A DNA stretch of 64,000 bases from a candidate division WWE3 bacterium RIFCSPHIGHO2_01_FULL_40_23 (GCA_001772615.1 MEUZ01000007.1:110947-174946), one strand, 5' to 3'. Shown: positions 41,344-51,013, counted from the first letter of the stretch. Made by a program: numbers and translations. The notes: generated from the sequence alone by a model not told the origin.

Positions 41344-43065
41344 ATGAAGCCTTTATCTAAACTCAAATTAAAAACATTCTTTTTCTTACTAACCGCCGTA
41401 GCGGTTCTATTTTTGAGTCCAAAACCGCTCCAAAAACTCGCTAGAGCCAACGTTGAATACTCCATGCAGGTTGAAAATCAAGATATTGAGGCTGATACCG
41501 TTTATGCCTCAAAAATCTCCGAGCTGTCAAAACCTGTAATAAAGAGTGAAAGCGGGGCCTCCGTGCCGCTTTCAGAATATTTACTTGATCTAGCCAGGAA
41601 GCTTCAAAGCCTTTTAATAGGAACTCTTTTTGGGCCTGGTGAGAATAAGGCTGAAACTTCACAAACACTCTCGGCGACCGCTTTTACGTTCTCGGCCGCA
41701 GGAGATATGGGCGGAAGCTCGGACGCCAGGGCAGTCCTGGACTCAATAGCTGCCAATGGCTCAACCTTCTTCATCCACCTCGGAGACTTAAAATACGGAG
41801 CCTTCTCAACGGCTGCTTCACCGGAAACGGAGTGGTGCAACTTTGTCAAATACTCAAACTACCCCACAAATACAATAAGGAGATTCCCCGAAGGCTATCC
41901 TTATGAGCTCATTTCGGGAAACCACGAAGACAATGGAGATGACGGGCTGATAGACAATTTTAAGGTTTGTCTTCCCCATGGAAGCTCCACACTGGGGCCT
42001 TTGCCGGGAGGAAGTGACTATGCAAAAGAATACTATTTTGATTACCAAAACCTGGTAAGGGTAATTTTAATATCCCCCGCTTTAACTTACGGATCGGAAA
42101 CCTACAGCTACTCTTCGGGCGCACACAGAGACTGGCTTATTAATACCATAGACTCGGCAAGAGCGGCCCAAATCCCATGGGTAGTTGTTGCCATGCATAA
42201 AAACTGCATCACCATGGGAGTTAAATCATGCGAGATTTCAACTAGCCTTTTAAACCTCCTCATTGACAAGAAAGTTGATCTAGTTCTTCAGGGACATGAC
42301 CATGATTACCAAAGGAGCAAGCAGCTTCTCCATTCAACAACCTGTACGGCAATCAGTTCAGGCTCATATAATGCAGGGTGCGTTTCTGATGATGGTTCCG
42401 ATGGAAGTTACACAAAAGGCAACGGGCCAGTTGTAGTGATTGCGGGGACGGCAGGCGCGGGCTTATACTCCCTTAATACTGCAGATCCCGAAGCTCCTTA
42501 CTTTGTCAGATGGATGGGAGACAACATTTGCAATAACCCTTCAAGCGGATGCACCAAAAGGAAAGGGTACTTAAAAGTTGATGTTTCAAGTTCAGAATTA
42601 AACGCTTCATATGTAGGCTTGCCTTCCGGTAATTTTACGGATTCGTTCATAATAAGCCAAACCGCTTCACCTACACCGACACCTACTCCCACTCCAACAA
42701 CGACTTCCACTCCAACGCCAACACCTACCCCGACCCCTACACCAACTGCCACCCCCACTACCACTGCAACCCCCGCACCCGACTCAACTCCTCCCTCGGT
42801 AAACATCACTTACCCACTTAATACCGCGATCATACAAAGAAACGCCTATATAACCATTCAGGCAACGGCAACAGACAACGTAGGCGTTACAAAAGTTAAC
42901 TTTTATGTTAATGGAGCTTTAAAATGTGCGGATACGACCTCCCCCTACACGTGCTTATGGAAGCCGACAGGCAAACCAAACGCAAGTTATACAATTAAAG
43001 CCACGGCCTATGACGCCGCTGGAAACAACACTTCCCATTCAATCACCGTAAGAACATTAAAATAA
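41344..43065 (+). CDS. Secreted metallophosphatase (purple-acid-phosphatase-like)
   Basis: 573 aa. Signal peptide, then a calcineurin-like phosphoesterase domain with intact motifs: AGDMG, HLGDLKYG, GNHEDN, VAMHKN, LQGHDHDYQR. A Pro/Thr repeat linker (PTPTPTPTTT...) leads to one Ig-like domain (SVNITYPLN...DAAGNNTSHSITV). Probably cell-surface or secreted phosphate release. Paralogue upstream. Confidence 0.82.
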   Translation: MKPLSKLKLKTFFFLLTAVAVLFLSPKPLQKLARANVEYSMQVENQDIEADTVYASKISELSKPVIKSESGASVPLSEYLLDLARKLQSLLIGTLFGPGENKAETSQTLSATAFTFSAAGDMGGSSDARAVLDSIAANGSTFFIHLGDLKYGAFSTAASPETEWCNFVKYSNYPTNTIRRFPEGYPYELISGNHEDNGDDGLIDNFKVCLPHGSSTLGPLPGGSDYAKEYYFDYQNLVRVILISPALTYGSETYSYSSGAHRDWLINTIDSARAAQIPWVVVAMHKNCITMGVKSCEISTSLLNLLIDKKVDLVLQGHDHDYQRSKQLLHSTTCTAISSGSYNAGCVSDDGSDGSYTKGNGPVVVIAGTAGAGLYSLNTADPEAPYFVRWMGDNICNNPSSGCTKRKGYLKVDVSSSELNASYVGLPSGNFTDSFIISQTASPTPTPTPTPTTTSTPTPTPTPTPTPTATPTTTATPAPDSTPPSVNITYPLNTAIIQRNAYITIQATATDNVGVTKVNFYVNGALKCADTTSPYTCLWKPTGKPNASYTIKATAYDAAGNNTSHSITVRTLK

Positions 43066-43279
43066 AAAGGCTTGACAATTTTTCTATATTATCAAGCCTT
43101 AAACAAGTCTCTCTATGAATGTAAAGTGCCGGTGAGGAATCCTTTGAAGATGCGCTGACTGATCATCAGTTATTCTTTGGAGGAGGGATCCCTCACACGG
43201 CACCTAAAGCAGGCGGAAAGTAAAACCCCAGCGGTGAATGCTCGGTGCAGCCACCAATCGTCTTGCTCTCCGCCTGCCA
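43065..43279 (-). ncRNA. Candidate small RNA gene with promoter and terminator
   Basis: Minus-strand promoter TTGACA (43313-43308), 16 bases, TATTAT (43291-43286). From about 43279 the RNA forms two domains: GCAGGCGGA (43277-43269) with TCCGCCTGC (43217-43209), and GTGCCG (43203-43198) with CGGCAC (43131-43126) plus CCTCAC/GTGAGG. It ends at AAGGCTTGA/TCAAGCCTT (43100-43067) followed by TTTTTA. Not RNase P, tmRNA or SRP by the motifs I know. Confidence 0.6.
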
Positions 43280-43325
43280 CTCGCAATAATATACAAAAGG
43301 AAAAGAATGTCAAATAATGGGAATG

Positions 43326-44222
43326 TCAAATATTCTCTCTTAAAAGCTTTGCGGCGTCTTCAGGGGTGGCTTTATCCGATACCCAAATCCCCGCCCCAAG
43401 CTCAATTGCGCCAAACACTTTTAAGTGAGGCAAAAAACCCACATGCCAGTGAAAAGGGTCAAATCTTTCAGTATGAATCCAGAAATTTCTGTCGGGATAA
43501 TTAAATGCGTTTCCATAAGCCTGCACAACTTTCTGCAAAACCCCGGCAAAATTATTAATCTCGGTTTCGTCAATAAAAACAAGGCTTGGGCGGTGAGTTT
43601 TCGGGGTAATTCTGATTTCATAAGACCATCTGCAGGCTTTCGGCACAAAAACCACAAAATGACTGGTTTCAAGTATGACCCGGTCTTTCCCCGCAAGGAC
43701 CTCGCTGATCTCGTCGCACCAATAGCACGTGTTTTTCTCATCGTAGTAGCGGATTGACCACTCTTTCTCACTCTGCAGAATCCCAGGAAAGCCTTTTAAT
43801 GCAATGATCTGTGAATGGGGGTGGACAAGCGAAGCTCCAGCCTTTTTTCCGCGGTTATTAAATATAAACACCTCTTTTTCCTGCGAGCCGTAAAAATTGG
43901 CGCGGTTTAAATAAGCCCTTATTACTCTTACCACCTGCTCGTGGTCCAAGTCCTCAAGGTCTTTATCATGATCGGGGCTGTGGATGATAACCTCATGATC
44001 CTCAACTATGGGATACTTATTCTTAATTACCCTAACGTGCCAGTCTTCCTGGTCTTTATAAGTGGCAGGAGGAGTTAAATGCTCGTTTCCCTTACAAAAG
44101 TAGCAAACATGATCGGTAACCGACATGGTCCCCGCTTTTGCCGTCTCCTCGGGTCTTTTTGCTCTTTCAGTAGCTAAAATTGTCGGCTCCCCAGTTAAGG
44201 GATCAAAAATAAACTTGCCCAT
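43326..44222 (-). CDS. galT: Galactose-1-phosphate uridylyltransferase family
   Basis: 298 aa, shorter than the ~350 of E. coli GalT. CYFC and CYWC zinc-type pairs, active-site SLVHPHSQI with the HPH nucleophile, and a C-terminal WHVGFLP. Swaps UMP between hexose phosphates; with glgA and GH57 it feeds glucan metabolism. One base before the glgA gene. Confidence 0.85.
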   Translation of the reverse strand: MGKFIFDPLTGEPTILATERAKRPEETAKAGTMSVTDHVCYFCKGNEHLTPPATYKDQEDWHVRVIKNKYPIVEDHEVIIHSPDHDKDLEDLDHEQVVRVIRAYLNRANFYGSQEKEVFIFNNRGKKAGASLVHPHSQIIALKGFPGILQSEKEWSIRYYDEKNTCYWCDEISEVLAGKDRVILETSHFVVFVPKACRWSYEIRITPKTHRPSLVFIDETEINNFAGVLQKVVQAYGNAFNYPDRNFWIHTERFDPFHWHVGFLPHLKVFGAIELGAGIWVSDKATPEDAAKLLRENI

Positions 44223-45650
44223 TTACTTTCTTAATTCTATCACCTTCTTATAAAGCTCTTTGTATTCTTTCGCGCTTTTTGACCACGAAAAATCATTTTT
44301 TAGTGCATTTTTAACCATGGCATCCCATTTCCTGCTTCCGTAAAGTTTGTAAGCCCTTGTGACCGCTCTTAAAAAAGCGTTAGGAGAGAAAATATTGAAT
44401 GAAAAGCCGTCAATACCATCCTTAACAGTGTCTTTAAGCCCGCCCACGTTATGAACTACAGGCAAAGCCCCATATCTCATTGCAATCATTTGTGAAAGGC
44501 CGCACGGCTCCGTTCTTGAGGGCATCAAAAATATATCGGAGGAAGCGTAAATTCTTCTTGCTAAACCCTCGTCAAAGCCTAGAGAGATGGAAAGCTTTTC
44601 ATGGTATTTTTTAACTTTTGAAAGGTTTGCAAGCATCTCTTCATATTTTTTATCTCCCTTCCCAAGAAGCACAAACTGAAGATCAAGCTTTAAGATGTCC
44701 TTTAGGCTTTCCCACAGGAGGTCAAGACCCTTTTGCTTGGGATCAAGCCTAGAGATAAGAGACACGAACGGGACGTTTTTAACTGGAAGAGAAAGCTCCT
44801 TCTGCAAAAGGGCTTTATTTTCATTTTTTGCTTCTTTCCAGTCTCTTACGCCGAATCGGTATTTGATATTTCTGTCTTTTTCGGGGTCAAAATATGAATT
44901 ATCAATGCCATTTAAAATTCCAAAAAACCTTCCGCTTCTCCCTCTTAAAATATCGGAGATTTGCCCGCCAATATCATCAAAAAGAAGCTCTTTAGCATAT
45001 GAAGGTGATACAGTGTTAACGGCGTCTGCCGAGGCTGCACCCTCAAGCATAAAGTTAATATTATTATCTTCAAGATCCCATTGAAGAATCCTATGAAGCG
45101 GAATGCTTAAATCAACTTCTCTTACAAGCTCAAGACTTGACTGTCCCTGATAAGAAACATTGTGGATGGTTAAGAGAGTTGCAGGCCTTTCCTCCCCGAC
45201 TTCCTCCTCCAATAGATGCGTTATAAGCCCTGTGTGCCAGTCATTGCAATGAATGAGATCATAAATGTTAAATGAAGCTTTAATAAACTCAACAACCGCC
45301 TTGTTAAAAAAGGCAAATCTCGCTACCTCGTCTTTTAAAGAAGAAAAGGCATCAACTCCGCCCCCCGAGAGAAATCTTTGATTAAAAAGAAGGATAACAT
45401 CAACGTTTGAGCCGGGAATTTTAGTTTTATATACCGAAACATCATGCGTTTCCCCCGAATAAGGGACTTCTATGGTCAACTGCTTGATAATCTTGTAATC
45501 TCCTCTTTTTATAATTGAATAAAAAGGAACAATAACGTCAACATCAACCCCAAGTTTTTCCAAAGCCTTGGGAAGTGAGCCGGCCACATCACCCAAACCC
45601 CCTACCTTTATAATTGGGGCAACCTCCGAAACAGCAAACAAAACTTTCAT
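44223..45650 (-). CDS. glgA: Glycogen/starch synthase (GT5)
   Basis: 475 aa from the ATG at 45650 (a GTG codon precedes it directly). Motifs: KVGGLGDVAGSLPKAL, HCNDWHTGL, PSRTEPCGLSQMIAMRYG. Adds glucose from (A/U)DP-glucose to alpha-1,4-glucan. A second, diverged copy is at 48784. Confidence 0.9.
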   Translation of the reverse strand: MKVLFAVSEVAPIIKVGGLGDVAGSLPKALEKLGVDVDVIVPFYSIIKRGDYKIIKQLTIEVPYSGETHDVSVYKTKIPGSNVDVILLFNQRFLSGGGVDAFSSLKDEVARFAFFNKAVVEFIKASFNIYDLIHCNDWHTGLITHLLEEEVGEERPATLLTIHNVSYQGQSSLELVREVDLSIPLHRILQWDLEDNNINFMLEGAASADAVNTVSPSYAKELLFDDIGGQISDILRGRSGRFFGILNGIDNSYFDPEKDRNIKYRFGVRDWKEAKNENKALLQKELSLPVKNVPFVSLISRLDPKQKGLDLLWESLKDILKLDLQFVLLGKGDKKYEEMLANLSKVKKYHEKLSISLGFDEGLARRIYASSDIFLMPSRTEPCGLSQMIAMRYGALPVVHNVGGLKDTVKDGIDGFSFNIFSPNAFLRAVTRAYKLYGSRKWDAMVKNALKNDFSWSKSAKEYKELYKKVIELRK

Positions 45651-45710
45651 CACGTCAAGTTTAACAGTTAAGATTTATGGTGTGAAGAACAAACGGGATG
45701 ACAAACCGAC

Positions 45711-46052
45711 CTAGACGGGAAAATACCTCTCCATCCTCTCTTGTATTAGCTTAACCAGCTCTGGGTCCCCGCGAATGTAGTTATCGGGAATGTTAAAGTC
45801 TATGATCCTTTTCTTCATGGGTCTTAAATAAGGAAACTTCTGATATAGCTTAAAGGCGTGCCTATCCTCCTTATCACTCATTACCACTACCGTATCGGCC
45901 CAGTTCACAAGTTCTTTTGTTACAGGCTGTGTCGCCCCCAGCTCTGTCCCTGCGGATTTTACCTGAAACCTCGGATCATTTTTATATAAATCCTCCGCAG
46001 TAGTGCTTCTGTCTTTATTATTGCTGCAAACAAAAAGCAGTTTAATCGGCAT
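45711..46052 (-). CDS. Low-molecular-weight tyrosine phosphatase-like
   Basis: 113 aa from ATG 46052, which overlaps the GH57 stop by 11 bases. P-loop VCSNNKDRSTTAE fits CX5R. Short for the family (usually ~150) and lacks a clear DPYG-type acid; PDNY is the nearest. May act on sugar or protein phosphates. Confidence 0.7.
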   Translation of the reverse strand: MPIKLLFVCSNNKDRSTTAEDLYKNDPRFQVKSAGTELGATQPVTKELVNWADTVVVMSDKEDRHAFKLYQKFPYLRPMKKRIIDFNIPDNYIRGDPELVKLIQERMERYFPV

Positions 46053-47490
46053 AATTTTTGTCAATGAAAACCAAAAGCTCCTTTATTCTGTTTCTTAGCT
46101 GGGTCGCTCTTTCAAACTCAAGATTCCCTGAAAGCTCATTCATCTCTTTTGTAAGCCTATCAACCATTTCTAAAACATCCTTCTTTGAGTATTTGGAAAG
46201 ATCCTTATCAACAACCATTTTGATTTCTTCATCATACTTTCTTGATGTCTCGTCAACTTTTCCCGTTCTCTGCCACTCAAAACCGGTCGTTATAATATCA
46301 AAGTAGAACTTTCTTGCTTTTTCTTTATCTTTTTCAGTTGAGTCAGGCGCCGTATCTACTACGTCTGATAACTCCTTAGCTCCACGCTCAATCATCTCAA
46401 GGCTCCACCACGGCTTAGCACTTGCCCACCAGAACTGATCGGAATGAAGTGATCTATCCAGGAGGTTTCTTGCTTTTTTATACTTTTCCACCTCAAATTC
46501 AGATAATTTGGACAACTCTTCATCTTTCAGACCCGAAAAAGATGATCTGTTCACACATTCTATAGCAAGGTATGTCAAGTCCCACTGCATTTTATGAATT
46601 ATGTTGTCAGGATCGTCCCATCTGGCAAATGGAACACCGGAAGTGATATCAATTTCCATTAACGCCCAAGTTGCAGGTAAGGTTTCAACCTCGCAAATCT
46701 CAAAAGGAAGTTCTAAAAGCTCTGATATTTTTTTTGGGTCAATGCTTTTGTCCCTATAGATTTCAGCAAGTGTTTTATCAAGACCCGGTCTGTGATGGCC
46801 GAAGGTCTCCCCATCCATTGCCGTCAGGAAGTATTTTCCCGAAGTTCCTTTCTCCTTGAACTCTTCAAGAAATAATTTTGAGGTGGCAAGTTGGCCTGAA
46901 AGAACTTTGAATGAGGAGTACCTGTCTCTAAAAAATATGATGAGGTCGGTCCCTTTTACCTTATACAATCGGGAGAAATCAATTTTTCCAAACTCATAAG
47001 CATAAGAGAGCTCTTCTGCAAGAATCCACCTGTATCCAAGCTCCCCCACAATCCTTGCCAAATGTGATGAGTAAGCCATTTCCGGTGGAAAGAACCCTTT
47101 TAAAGAAATCTGACCTCCGTCTTGATACTTTTTTGACAGAATTGGACCCTCGATACCAAAGTATTTATAAAGGGAGAGTTCATTCAGGTATATCTGGCGC
47201 TTAATTTCACTATCTGGGAGTTTAGGAAGAAGAGGATGATATTTCGCTGAACCCGTAAGTTCAATTTGACCTCTTTCAAGAAGAGTCCTGATCTTATTAA
47301 TAACATCATGATGGCCGTATGTGTCCCAGAGTTCACATAAAACGGCGCTTACATTTAACGTGAGCTTTGCATTCTCATTTTGAAGCAAATGATCCACTAT
47401 CTTCCTGTAAGATTCCTCCGTAATTTTATCAACCCAGTATTTTTTTTGTGTAGGAGGCTGATAAAAATGTAAAAAATTAACCCAAAGCAT
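46042..47490 (-). CDS. GH57 glycoside hydrolase with C-terminal UVR motif
   Basis: 482 aa. GH57 features: LHFYQPP start, ELTGSAKYHPLLP, GFFPPEMAYS, and MDGETFGHH. Residues ~430-475 (VLEMVDRLTKEMNELSGNLEFERATQLRNRIKELL) match the UvrB/UvrC (UVR) helical hairpin. GH57 enzymes act on alpha-glucans as amylases or branching enzymes. Confidence 0.85.
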   Translation of the reverse strand: MLWVNFLHFYQPPTQKKYWVDKITEESYRKIVDHLLQNENAKLTLNVSAVLCELWDTYGHHDVINKIRTLLERGQIELTGSAKYHPLLPKLPDSEIKRQIYLNELSLYKYFGIEGPILSKKYQDGGQISLKGFFPPEMAYSSHLARIVGELGYRWILAEELSYAYEFGKIDFSRLYKVKGTDLIIFFRDRYSSFKVLSGQLATSKLFLEEFKEKGTSGKYFLTAMDGETFGHHRPGLDKTLAEIYRDKSIDPKKISELLELPFEICEVETLPATWALMEIDITSGVPFARWDDPDNIIHKMQWDLTYLAIECVNRSSFSGLKDEELSKLSEFEVEKYKKARNLLDRSLHSDQFWWASAKPWWSLEMIERGAKELSDVVDTAPDSTEKDKEKARKFYFDIITTGFEWQRTGKVDETSRKYDEEIKMVVDKDLSKYSKKDVLEMVDRLTKEMNELSGNLEFERATQLRNRIKELLVFIDKNYAD

Positions 47491-47499
47491 ACAAAGTTT

Positions 47500-48774
47500 C
47501 TATTTGATAGAATTTAGCACCCTTTCCTTTAATACTTTAATATCCTTTAATATATCTTGGTCCAACGGGCTTATTTTTTCAGCAGACTTTACAAAAAGCT
47601 CAAGACTTCGTTTTATAAGATTAACGTCAAAAAAAGGATTTTTTGATGACCACCAGTATTTATCAGAGTTAAGAGCTTTATCTAAAAGTATTCTTGACTT
47701 AATAAAACTTTTTTCATTCTCCGATAAATCGGAGCTGACTGAAACCTTATTAAAGTCCCAGACCGGAAGATTTCCAATATGGTCTCCGCTGGTCTTACCT
47801 CCCATTTCTTTGCTTACTTTAGATAAACTGCTTAGCATAAGAGATTCAAAATCGCTGAAAGCACTATGAACTTCATTGCCAGATAAATACCATTTAGGAT
47901 AAACATTCCCCTCTTTCATATCTTCATCCGAAGCCCCCCATGAAGCTTCCACCACAGGCGTTTCTTTCTTACTATCAAATTCGTGCATAAGATTGCTAAG
48001 TGTACTAAATGTATGTCCTTCCGCTAAAATCGAATCTAACAAGTTATCAAGAAGGTCTATGCCTCCTTTGTTATGGTGACCAAAAGTTTCTCCGTCTAAA
48101 ACTATCAAGGCAAATTTTCTTCCCAAAGAGCTTAAAAACTTCAAACCTTCTATGAAATCACCAGGATCAGAATCTCTTTTATAAGCAACGCCCAAACTTA
48201 ACCCCCTGTCTCTAAAACAAATCTTGAGGTTAGATCCCAAAAGCCTGTAAAAGATTCCGGAGCTTTTTACCTCCTCTCTTTTATCCCCCGGAATACTAAC
48301 TTCGTCCAGAATTACCCATTCATAACCCAAACTCTCTACAAGCTTCCCTAAGTCCGAGTTAAAAGCCATTTCAGGGGGGAAAAAACCTCCTAAGTTTTTT
48401 ATCATAAAGGCATTCTCACCCTCAAAACCCTGCCTTCTGCCTAAATAATACCCAAGACCTGCCTCATTTAAAATGATCTGCCTTTCAACTTCGGCCTCAC
48501 TTAATTTAGTAAGAATCGGGTGATAGGCTGCGCTTCCGGTAAGCTCAATCACTTCTTTATCCCTCAAAAGCGCAATTTCTTCCGTAAAGCCTTCCACTTT
48601 CTCTTTATCAAACCATTCAAGAAGACTTAAGGGAATGTTAAGAGTTGCTCTAAACTCCTTTTTTCTTTTTAAAAGTCTTACAAGAGGAACGTAGCACTCA
48701 CTCGCTAGCTCGTGAAAAATGCGAGCATACTGAAAAGGGGGTTGATAAAGGTGCAAAAGAAATGAAACAATCAT
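47500..48774 (-). CDS. GH57 glycoside hydrolase, second copy
   Basis: 424 aa. LHLYQPPFQY, ELTGSAAYHPILTKL, GGFFPPEMAFNS, LDGETFGHHN. No UVR tail. Paralogue of the 46042 protein; the pair may split hydrolysis and branching of the glucan made by the two synthases. Confidence 0.85.
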   Translation of the reverse strand: MIVSFLLHLYQPPFQYARIFHELASECYVPLVRLLKRKKEFRATLNIPLSLLEWFDKEKVEGFTEEIALLRDKEVIELTGSAAYHPILTKLSEAEVERQIILNEAGLGYYLGRRQGFEGENAFMIKNLGGFFPPEMAFNSDLGKLVESLGYEWVILDEVSIPGDKREEVKSSGIFYRLLGSNLKICFRDRGLSLGVAYKRDSDPGDFIEGLKFLSSLGRKFALIVLDGETFGHHNKGGIDLLDNLLDSILAEGHTFSTLSNLMHEFDSKKETPVVEASWGASDEDMKEGNVYPKWYLSGNEVHSAFSDFESLMLSSLSKVSKEMGGKTSGDHIGNLPVWDFNKVSVSSDLSENEKSFIKSRILLDKALNSDKYWWSSKNPFFDVNLIKRSLELFVKSAEKISPLDQDILKDIKVLKERVLNSIK

Positions 48775-48783
48775 TAACTTTAT

Positions 48784-50370
48784 TTACATTCCAAAACTAG
48801 AGACGTGGGAAACCGAACTTTTCTTGTGAAATTCCATTGCTCTTCTGTAAATCTTTGCATACTCTTTTGCGCTTTTATTCCAGCTGAAGTCTTTCCTCAT
48901 AGCGTTTTTCTGAATTACTCTCCATACCTCTTTATGCTTAAAGCTTTCAACAGCACGCACAAGCTGGCCATAGAAGGCTATTACATCATAATCTTCAAAA
49001 ACAAAACCTGTACCTTTGTGAGTTTTGGGGTCAAAATTCTCAACTGAATCAGCCAAACCTCCGACTTTCCTCACAATAGGTATCGCTCCGTACCTCATTG
49101 CCTCAAGCTGTACAATGCCGCAAGGTTCAAACTTTGAAGGGTACAGGATCATGTCACATCCCGCGAAAATAAGCCTTGGAAGGGTGAAATTAGGAAGCAG
49201 GTGAAGTCCCACATTTTTAGGAAAAGCCGATTTAAGTTCTCTAAACTGCTCCGTATAAGTAAGGTCCCCTCCCCCAACCTGCACAAACTGAACGCCGAAG
49301 TCTTTAATCAGATACTTCATCGCAGGAACTATAAGGTCAATACCTTTCTGCTGATCAAGCCTTCCCACAAAGCCGATCAGAGGTATTTCATCCGAAACGG
49401 CTATGTTGTACTCTTTCTGGACTGCCACTTTGTTTGCCGTCCTCTGCTCCAAAGAAAAGGCGTCATAATTTTTCTCTATGACTTTGTCGGTCGCGGGGTC
49501 AAACGATTCAGTATCCAAGCCGTTTAAAACTCCATAGACTTTGCTTCTGACCTCAAGCAAAAGCCTGTCTAGACCTGCACCAAATTCCTGGGTTAGTATC
49601 TCTTTAGAGTAAGTTGGCGAAACCGTGTTCACCGCGTCGGAGTAAATAATTCCTCTTTTCATAAAATTCTGCTTGTTAAGCGCTTCGGAGAAAAAAGGTG
49701 CAACATCGGATTTTCCATCGTCAAAGTCAAGCTCGCTTATATTTTGTGGGTCAAAAAGCCCCTGATAATAAAGATTATGAATTGTTAACAGTGAGGCAAC
49801 CTTGGAAAGCTTCGGGTCGTTATTGTAATAAGAGCTTAAATAGTTAGGGAGAACACCAGTATGCCAATCATTACAATGAATTACATCAGGGTAAAAATCA
49901 TCGTCAAGAAACTCCTCTGTTTCGGGAAGCCTTTTTAGAAATTCTAAAGCGCCTCTTGATAAAAGAGCCCAGCGAGTGGGGTCGTCAGAGTAGCCGTAAA
50001 CATTGGCTCTTTTTTCGTAATACTCCATGTTTTCAAGAAAATAAACCGTTACACCGGAAGGAAGTACACATTTTTTAACATTGCAGATAAGATTTGGGGT
50101 GGCTTCGTCTCCCGTCGGAACCGCTAAATCCGCAAAAACCATCTCAAGCTCATATTTCTCTTCGTCAATAAAACCAAATTTTGGCAAAAACACTCTTGCC
50201 TCATGTCCGGTTTTTCTTAAAGCTGTGGAAAGGGCTTCTATCACCCTTGAGAAGCCGCCGACGGCGGCAAAAGGCGAGGATTCAGCCGCCACTATTAAAA
50301 CCTTAAGAGGCGGTTCTTTCCCTACAATCCCTTCAAGTTTTGAAAAAAGACCGTTATTTTTCCCGCTCAT
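48784..50370 (-). CDS. Glycogen/starch synthase-like (GT5), second copy
   Basis: 528 aa. Motifs FAAVGGFSRVIEALSTAL (Lys replaced by Ala-Val at the usual KVGGLG), HCNDWHTGVLP, PSKFEPCGIVQLEAMRYG. The start is set by promoter TTGTCA-17-TACAAT (50413-50385) and GGGAGAAAT before ATG 50370; the ATG at 50406 lies in the promoter. The altered KxGG site raises doubt about nucleotide-sugar use. Confidence 0.82.
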   Translation of the reverse strand: MSGKNNGLFSKLEGIVGKEPPLKVLIVAAESSPFAAVGGFSRVIEALSTALRKTGHEARVFLPKFGFIDEEKYELEMVFADLAVPTGDEATPNLICNVKKCVLPSGVTVYFLENMEYYEKRANVYGYSDDPTRWALLSRGALEFLKRLPETEEFLDDDFYPDVIHCNDWHTGVLPNYLSSYYNNDPKLSKVASLLTIHNLYYQGLFDPQNISELDFDDGKSDVAPFFSEALNKQNFMKRGIIYSDAVNTVSPTYSKEILTQEFGAGLDRLLLEVRSKVYGVLNGLDTESFDPATDKVIEKNYDAFSLEQRTANKVAVQKEYNIAVSDEIPLIGFVGRLDQQKGIDLIVPAMKYLIKDFGVQFVQVGGGDLTYTEQFRELKSAFPKNVGLHLLPNFTLPRLIFAGCDMILYPSKFEPCGIVQLEAMRYGAIPIVRKVGGLADSVENFDPKTHKGTGFVFEDYDVIAFYGQLVRAVESFKHKEVWRVIQKNAMRKDFSWNKSAKEYAKIYRRAMEFHKKSSVSHVSSFGM

Positions 50371-50439
50371 ATTTCTCCCACTAAATTGTACGCAAAATTT
50401 AGACACTTGACAACAAAGCCTAAAATTATTTAGAGTACA

Positions 50440-50735
50440 TACAGTACACTGCCCAGTTTCATCTCACTGGCAAGGCGCTTGCAAAAGTGAGTAATTTTAA
50501 GGCGCATTACTATGCGCTACTTGGCACATTGAAAAGTAAATAAGCCAAGCCTCAAATCCTTTTTAAAGCTTGTAGCCGTCTGCTTTTGCAATCGGAGGAA
50601 GTTTTTAATACACGTCTTTATGCTTACTCCCCGGCTGACTAAGGTATAAAGACATACAAACTACGGATTTGAAGGAGAGAAATCTTTCTAAAGAAAGGGA
50701 GGACAAAACCCCCGGATGGGTAAGCTGTTTTGATA
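50440..50735 (+). other. Gene-free stretch with stem-loops
   Basis: CAAATCC (50551) can pair with GGATTTG (50663), enclosing GTCTTTAT...ATAAAGAC. No gene. Could be part of an RNA on either strand; nothing more can be supported. Confidence 0.3.
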
Positions 50736-50738
50736 CTG

Positions 50739-50999
50739 TAAAAAAACGCCCCCAAACGGGGGTTTATTCGTCTTCGAGCAACAATGGGCAACAATTTATA
50801 AGAAACTAACAAATACATCCGCAGTGGGCCTGCCGGAGTAAGTGCTTGGACGGATACTAGTCCACCTAGTCCAACCGAGTGCTGCCCTCAATATCTAGTG
50901 ATATATTCCCTACCCATAAGTAATCCTAAGGTAACGCTATCGCGAAAGCCCCTAAGAGGGCTAGTACCGCCAAGCACTTCTCCGCCACCCCTACGGATG
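50739..50999 (-). ncRNA. Rod-like structured RNA ending in a strong terminator
   Basis: Minus strand. CATCCG (50999) pairs with CGGATG (50819), AAGTGCTTGG with CCAAGCACTT (10 bp), CGG-TACTAG with CTAGTA-CCG; inside are CCCTC/GAGGG-type hairpins. The ends lie ~180 nt apart, a rod with internal bubbles like 6S RNA in size and layout. Terminator AACCCCCGTTTGGGGGCGTTTTTTT ends it (50763-50739). Not confirmed as 6S. Confidence 0.5.
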
Positions 51000-51013
51000 A
51001 ATGTTCACTCTAT

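Noticed and set aside
43066..43325. Simple 3' UTR of galT
   Set aside because: A good promoter lies between the galT stop and the structured stretch, so an independent RNA is the better reading.
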